Shown piece after piece: positions 62,101 through 64,000 of a DNA stretch of 64,000 bases. The stretch covers positions 806,001 through 870,000 of the forward strand of contig NZ_LSYT01000001.1 of the NCBI RefSeq assembly GCF_001602525.1, written 5' to 3'. The stretch comes from Flavobacterium chilense (lineage in GTDB: Bacteria > Bacteroidota > Bacteroidia > Flavobacteriales > Flavobacteriaceae). The translations under genes and the position numbers were made by a program. The notes under the pieces were generated by a model, which was not told the origin of the DNA, did no database searches, and saw only the letters and a list, made by a program, of their open reading frames with translations. How positions within the stretch are numbered: the stretch's first letter is position 1; the number at the start of each line of letters is the position of its first letter.

Positions 62101-63548
62101 GCAACGGTTTGTGCCATTGGTTTGAACATTTTCCCTTCAATACCTTCAAGTGATAATATTGGCAGGTAAACAATCAAAATAATGATTTGTCCAAATACTG
62201 CAGCATTCATCATTCGTCCTGCAGAACCTGTCACTTCTTTATCCATTTCTTCCTGCGAAATGGTATCGATTCCTTTGTATTTTTTGGCACTATGAATGTG
62301 ATGTAAAATTGCTTCGACAATGATCACGGCGCCATCGACAATTAAACCAAAATCGAGAGCACCAAGACTCATCAAATTTCCGCTTACGCCGAAAGTATTC
62401 ATCATAATAATGGCAAACAGCATCGCTAGCGGAATAACAGAAGCCACGATAAATCCTGCTCTTAAATTCCCCAGAAAAAGCACCAGAACCAGAACAACAA
62501 TCAAAGCACCTTCGATCAGGTTTTTCTCAACTGTACCAATCGCATTGTCAACCATTTTGGTACGATCTAAAAAAGGTTCTATTTTTAAGCCTTTTGGCAG
62601 AATTTTTTCGATTTCGGCAACACGTTTTTTTACATCGACGATAACATTATTGGCATTTTCGCCTTTTAACATCATCACGATTCCACCAACAGATTCACCA
62701 ATATCATCTGTCGTTAAAGCGCCGTAACGTATCGCCGAGGACATTTTTACTTCGGCAATATCCTTGATTAAAATTGGCGTTCCTGCCTGTGTATTTTTGA
62801 CAATGATATTTTGAATGTCTTTAATATTTCGCTTTAATCCAACACTTCGGATATATAATACAGTTGGGCCTTTTTCAATATAAGCACCTCCCGTATTTTC
62901 GTTATTACTGCTTAAGGCTGTAAAAACTTCTTTTATAGTCAGGTTTTGTGCTTTTAATCTCGACGGATTTACAGCAATTTCGTATTGTTTTAGCTTTCCT
63001 CCAAAAGTTGCCACATCTGCAATTCCGGGAGTTCCCAGAAGTTGTCTTCGAATCGTCCAATCCTGAATGGTACGTAAATCTTCGAGAGAATATTTGGTTT
63101 CATAACCGGGTTGTGGTTTTAAAACATATTGGTAGATTTCGCCCAAACCTGTTGTTGCCGGAGCCATTTCTGGAATACTGGCATTCTCTGCAATTTCTAC
63201 TTTTTGCAAACGTTCTGCCACTTGTTGACGTGCCCAATATACATCGGTATCATCGGCAAATACAATCGTAACTAACGAAAGTCCGAAACGGGAAATACTT
63301 CGGCTTTCTTTAAGCTGCGGAATATTGCTAATCGCCTGCTCGATAGGGAAAGTGATTAAACGTTCTACATCTTCTGCTCCCAAAGACGGAGCAGTTGTAA
63401 TAATCTGAACCTGATTGTTGGTAATGTCAGGAACGGCATCAATTGGTAAACGGGTAACTTCAAAAACACCGTAGATAATCCACAGCAAAGTGAAAACCCC
63501 AATTACCAGTTTATTTTTAACTGAAAATTGAATGATCTTATTGAGCAT
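59169..63548 (-). CDS. cusA: CusA/CzcA-type RND pump fused to a TolC-like channel
   Basis: A 1459-residue protein, from ATG 63548 (MLNKIIQFSVKNK); a longer reading adds 21 residues with no RND character. Residues ~1-1040 are a heavy-metal RND pump: TRLPIDAVPDITNNQVQI, GALDFGLIVDGAVIIVE and FRSFKEGIIIFTAIPLSAIG are signatures. From ~1050 on it is an outer-membrane factor. The junction carries its own signal-peptide-like stretch MDKLSLLLIALLITVSVQSQ, then DESLSIALQNNRRIKSAHL and the two OEP repeats. Such pump-channel fusions are known in Bacteroidetes. The adaptor gene follows at four bases. Whether the channel is released by cleavage or made from an internal start at 60404 is unknown. Confidence 0.93.
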   Translation of the reverse strand: MLNKIIQFSVKNKLVIGVFTLLWIIYGVFEVTRLPIDAVPDITNNQVQIITTAPSLGAEDVERLITFPIEQAISNIPQLKESRSISRFGLSLVTIVFADDTDVYWARQQVAERLQKVEIAENASIPEMAPATTGLGEIYQYVLKPQPGYETKYSLEDLRTIQDWTIRRQLLGTPGIADVATFGGKLKQYEIAVNPSRLKAQNLTIKEVFTALSSNNENTGGAYIEKGPTVLYIRSVGLKRNIKDIQNIIVKNTQAGTPILIKDIAEVKMSSAIRYGALTTDDIGESVGGIVMMLKGENANNVIVDVKKRVAEIEKILPKGLKIEPFLDRTKMVDNAIGTVEKNLIEGALIVVLVLVLFLGNLRAGFIVASVIPLAMLFAIIMMNTFGVSGNLMSLGALDFGLIVDGAVIIVEAILHHIHSAKKYKGIDTISQEEMDKEVTGSAGRMMNAAVFGQIIILIVYLPILSLEGIEGKMFKPMAQTVAFAILGAFILSLTYVPMVSALFISKKVSHKLNLSDRIMIKLEGLYENWLSKALMMKKGIVISAFVLFGIALLIFSRMGGEFIPQLEEGDFAVETRLLLGTNLSTTTETIQKISNKLKTEYPEVEKVVSRIGSAEIPTDPMPIEGGDMIIVLKDKSEWTSASSFPELADKMTETVKQTAPGVTTGFQFPVQMRFNELMTGAKQDLVCKIYGEDLNKLAEYAEKLGSISKTVEGATDLYVEKVTGMPQIVIDYDWAEMAKYGIYVSDINQTVNAAFAGAVAGSIYEGEKRFDMVVRVEASGRKDISDVRNLLISTRSGMQIPLYQVASVKEVEGPNQIQREDAKRRIIVGFNVRGRDVESIVEELQKKVDSQIKFDPGYYITYGGTFENLQQAKSRLGIAVPAALFMILALLYFAFRSFKEGIIIFTAIPLSAIGGVFGLALRDMPFSISAGVGFIALFGVAVLNGIVLISEFNRIQKQGEITDAFQIIITGTKNRLRPVLMTAAVASLGFLPMALSNGAGAEVQRPLATVVIGGLITATLLTLFVLPAIYLMTYHTKVFSKKIKKHKMDKLSLLLIALLITVSVQSQQKPVSLDESLSIALQNNRRIKSAHLNEKSKEQLQKSAYDIPKLALDADYGQFNSGVNDSRFGVSQTFAFPTLYSNQKKALQENYNVAKAASQLTSQQIKSNVRSLFYYYIWLNSKKELLAYADSIYRLMEQKSDLRYKTGETNVLEKSASQSARQFYTNQLTMVNKDIAITLKSFNTILQDSVVHVPASANIKNDFAILLNEKINTAELPQIQLSNHEAEAAKWKWKAEQAKLMPDITVGYNNLSIIGAQTSAAGQEVYYDSSHRFSYVNLGLSIPLFFSSQSSRNKAAKIEYENYKMMAESVKIEMTTEIANAVSEAEKYKESLYYYENEGLKNATVIIDAANSQLENGDIDYLQWVLVVNQAITIKNEYLDRINDYNKAIINLQTLTNL

Positions 63549-63634
63549 AATTTTATTTAATTTTTTTGAAATAATACTGTTATAGCCAAAACATAAAAAT
63601 GTCATGACCACAATAAAAATCTTAGAAAATTAAA

Positions 63635-64000
63635 TTATGCCAAAGGAGGTCTGAATACCGAAAATAAAGCGGGATTAGAATATAAGTTTGAAGTAAACGG
63701 AATTATGTCTGATTCTGAAAAATCAGCATTAAAAGGAATATCAAAAGAGTGTTTTTCTGTGGGAATAAATACCAACTGAAACGAAGCGCTGGAAATATGC
63801 TTGAACGGAAGCTGCATGTCGCGATCAGAATCATTATCGTTGATGTCTTCTCCCCAATAATGCATTTCCAGAAAATTAATAAAACTTACATTATGTCTTT
63901 GCTGATGTTCATTGTAATGTTCGATCAATACCGGCAATTTATAAAACTGCTGAAAGAATCCAATATTGGAAACAATTAGAAAGATGAATATGTAACTAAT
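63635..64000 (-). CDS. Small exported protein upstream of the metal pump, 5' end cut
   Basis: The frame runs off the right edge; the visible part is 121 residues. Before the in-frame TTG at 63937 the frame continues as ISYIFIFLIVSNIGFFQQFY, which is clearly the hydrophobic core of a signal peptide or anchor, so the real start lies beyond the window. The mature part is polar with HYNEHQQRHNVSFINFLEMH, rich in His, Asn and Asp, and ends FRPPLA. Proteins like this sit upstream of metal RND pumps in flavobacteria (from memory). The His-rich start suggests metal binding, but function is unknown. Confidence 0.7.
   Translation of the reverse strand: MSYIFIFLIVSNIGFFQQFYKLPVLIEHYNEHQQRHNVSFINFLEMHYWGEDINDNDSDRDMQLPFKHISSASFQLVFIPTEKHSFDIPFNADFSESDIIPFTSNLYSNPALFSVFRPPLA

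Noticed and set aside
62320..62727. A 135-residue plus-strand open frame inside the RND pump gene
   Set aside because: Antisense shadow of a well-supported gene; no recognisable motif or ribosome-binding context.

Overview
The window looks like chromosome from a Flavobacterium-like member of the Bacteroidetes. The DNA is AT-rich. It carries SusC/FecA-type TonB receptors, FecR/ECF signalling, a type IX secretion sorting domain, a TAnnTTTG-like promoter box and many A-rich ribosome-binding regions. No rRNA, tRNA, CRISPR array or intact insertion sequence was seen. Both ends cut genes: a TonB receptor on the left and a small exported protein on the right.

Layout. 1-3.5 kb: a sigma factor, a 69-residue protein, FecR and a FecA-type receptor, all on the minus strand. 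3.7-6.4 kb: a BlaI/BlaR1-like pair with three evenly spaced palindromic operators. 6.4-12.1 kb: a GNAT enzyme, then an odd accessory stretch of four plus-strand genes: a Cys/His putative hydrolase, a glutamate-cysteine-ligase-like amidoligase, an orphan C-terminal domain of a contractile-injection-system tape-measure protein, and a PhyH dioxygenase. 12.1-20 kb: MgtC, a MacAB-TolC-type efflux operon and an MgtA P-type ATPase. 20-21.2 kb: an HxlR regulator divergent from a quinone reductase. 21.3-28.3 kb: a four-gene vitamin B12 capture operon (BtuB-like receptor, BtuG-like propeller lipoprotein, two more surface proteins) behind a cobalamin riboswitch.

28.5-36 kb: a Crp-family regulator, an exported RidA protein, small unknowns, a YegP-like protein, a PAS kinase and a kinase/NarL-type regulator pair. 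36.6-43.8 kb: a GH18-NodB-GT2 fusion divergent from MprF, and a second deacetylase. 43.9-50.5 kb: bestrophin with an OmpR-type two-component pair, then a large Oar-like TonB receptor.

50.6-56.2 kb: a seven-gene type III polyketide synthase cluster. It has an FAD hydroxylase, a methyltransferase and the synthase, followed by a dehydratase, a ketosynthase, an acyl carrier protein and a phosphopantetheinyl transferase. This gene set could make and tailor a phenolic lipid using a dedicated fatty-acyl carrier. 56.2-57.1 kb: about five tandem copies of a ~192-bp palindrome-rich repeat. 57.1-64 kb: a VIT-family metal transporter and a heavy-metal RND efflux operon in which the inner-membrane pump is fused to its outer-membrane channel.

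The most unusual parts are the polyketide cluster, the accessory stretch at 7.5-12 kb, and several perfectly symmetrical intergenic palindromes that look like operators. All functions are read from sequence motifs; no database search was run.
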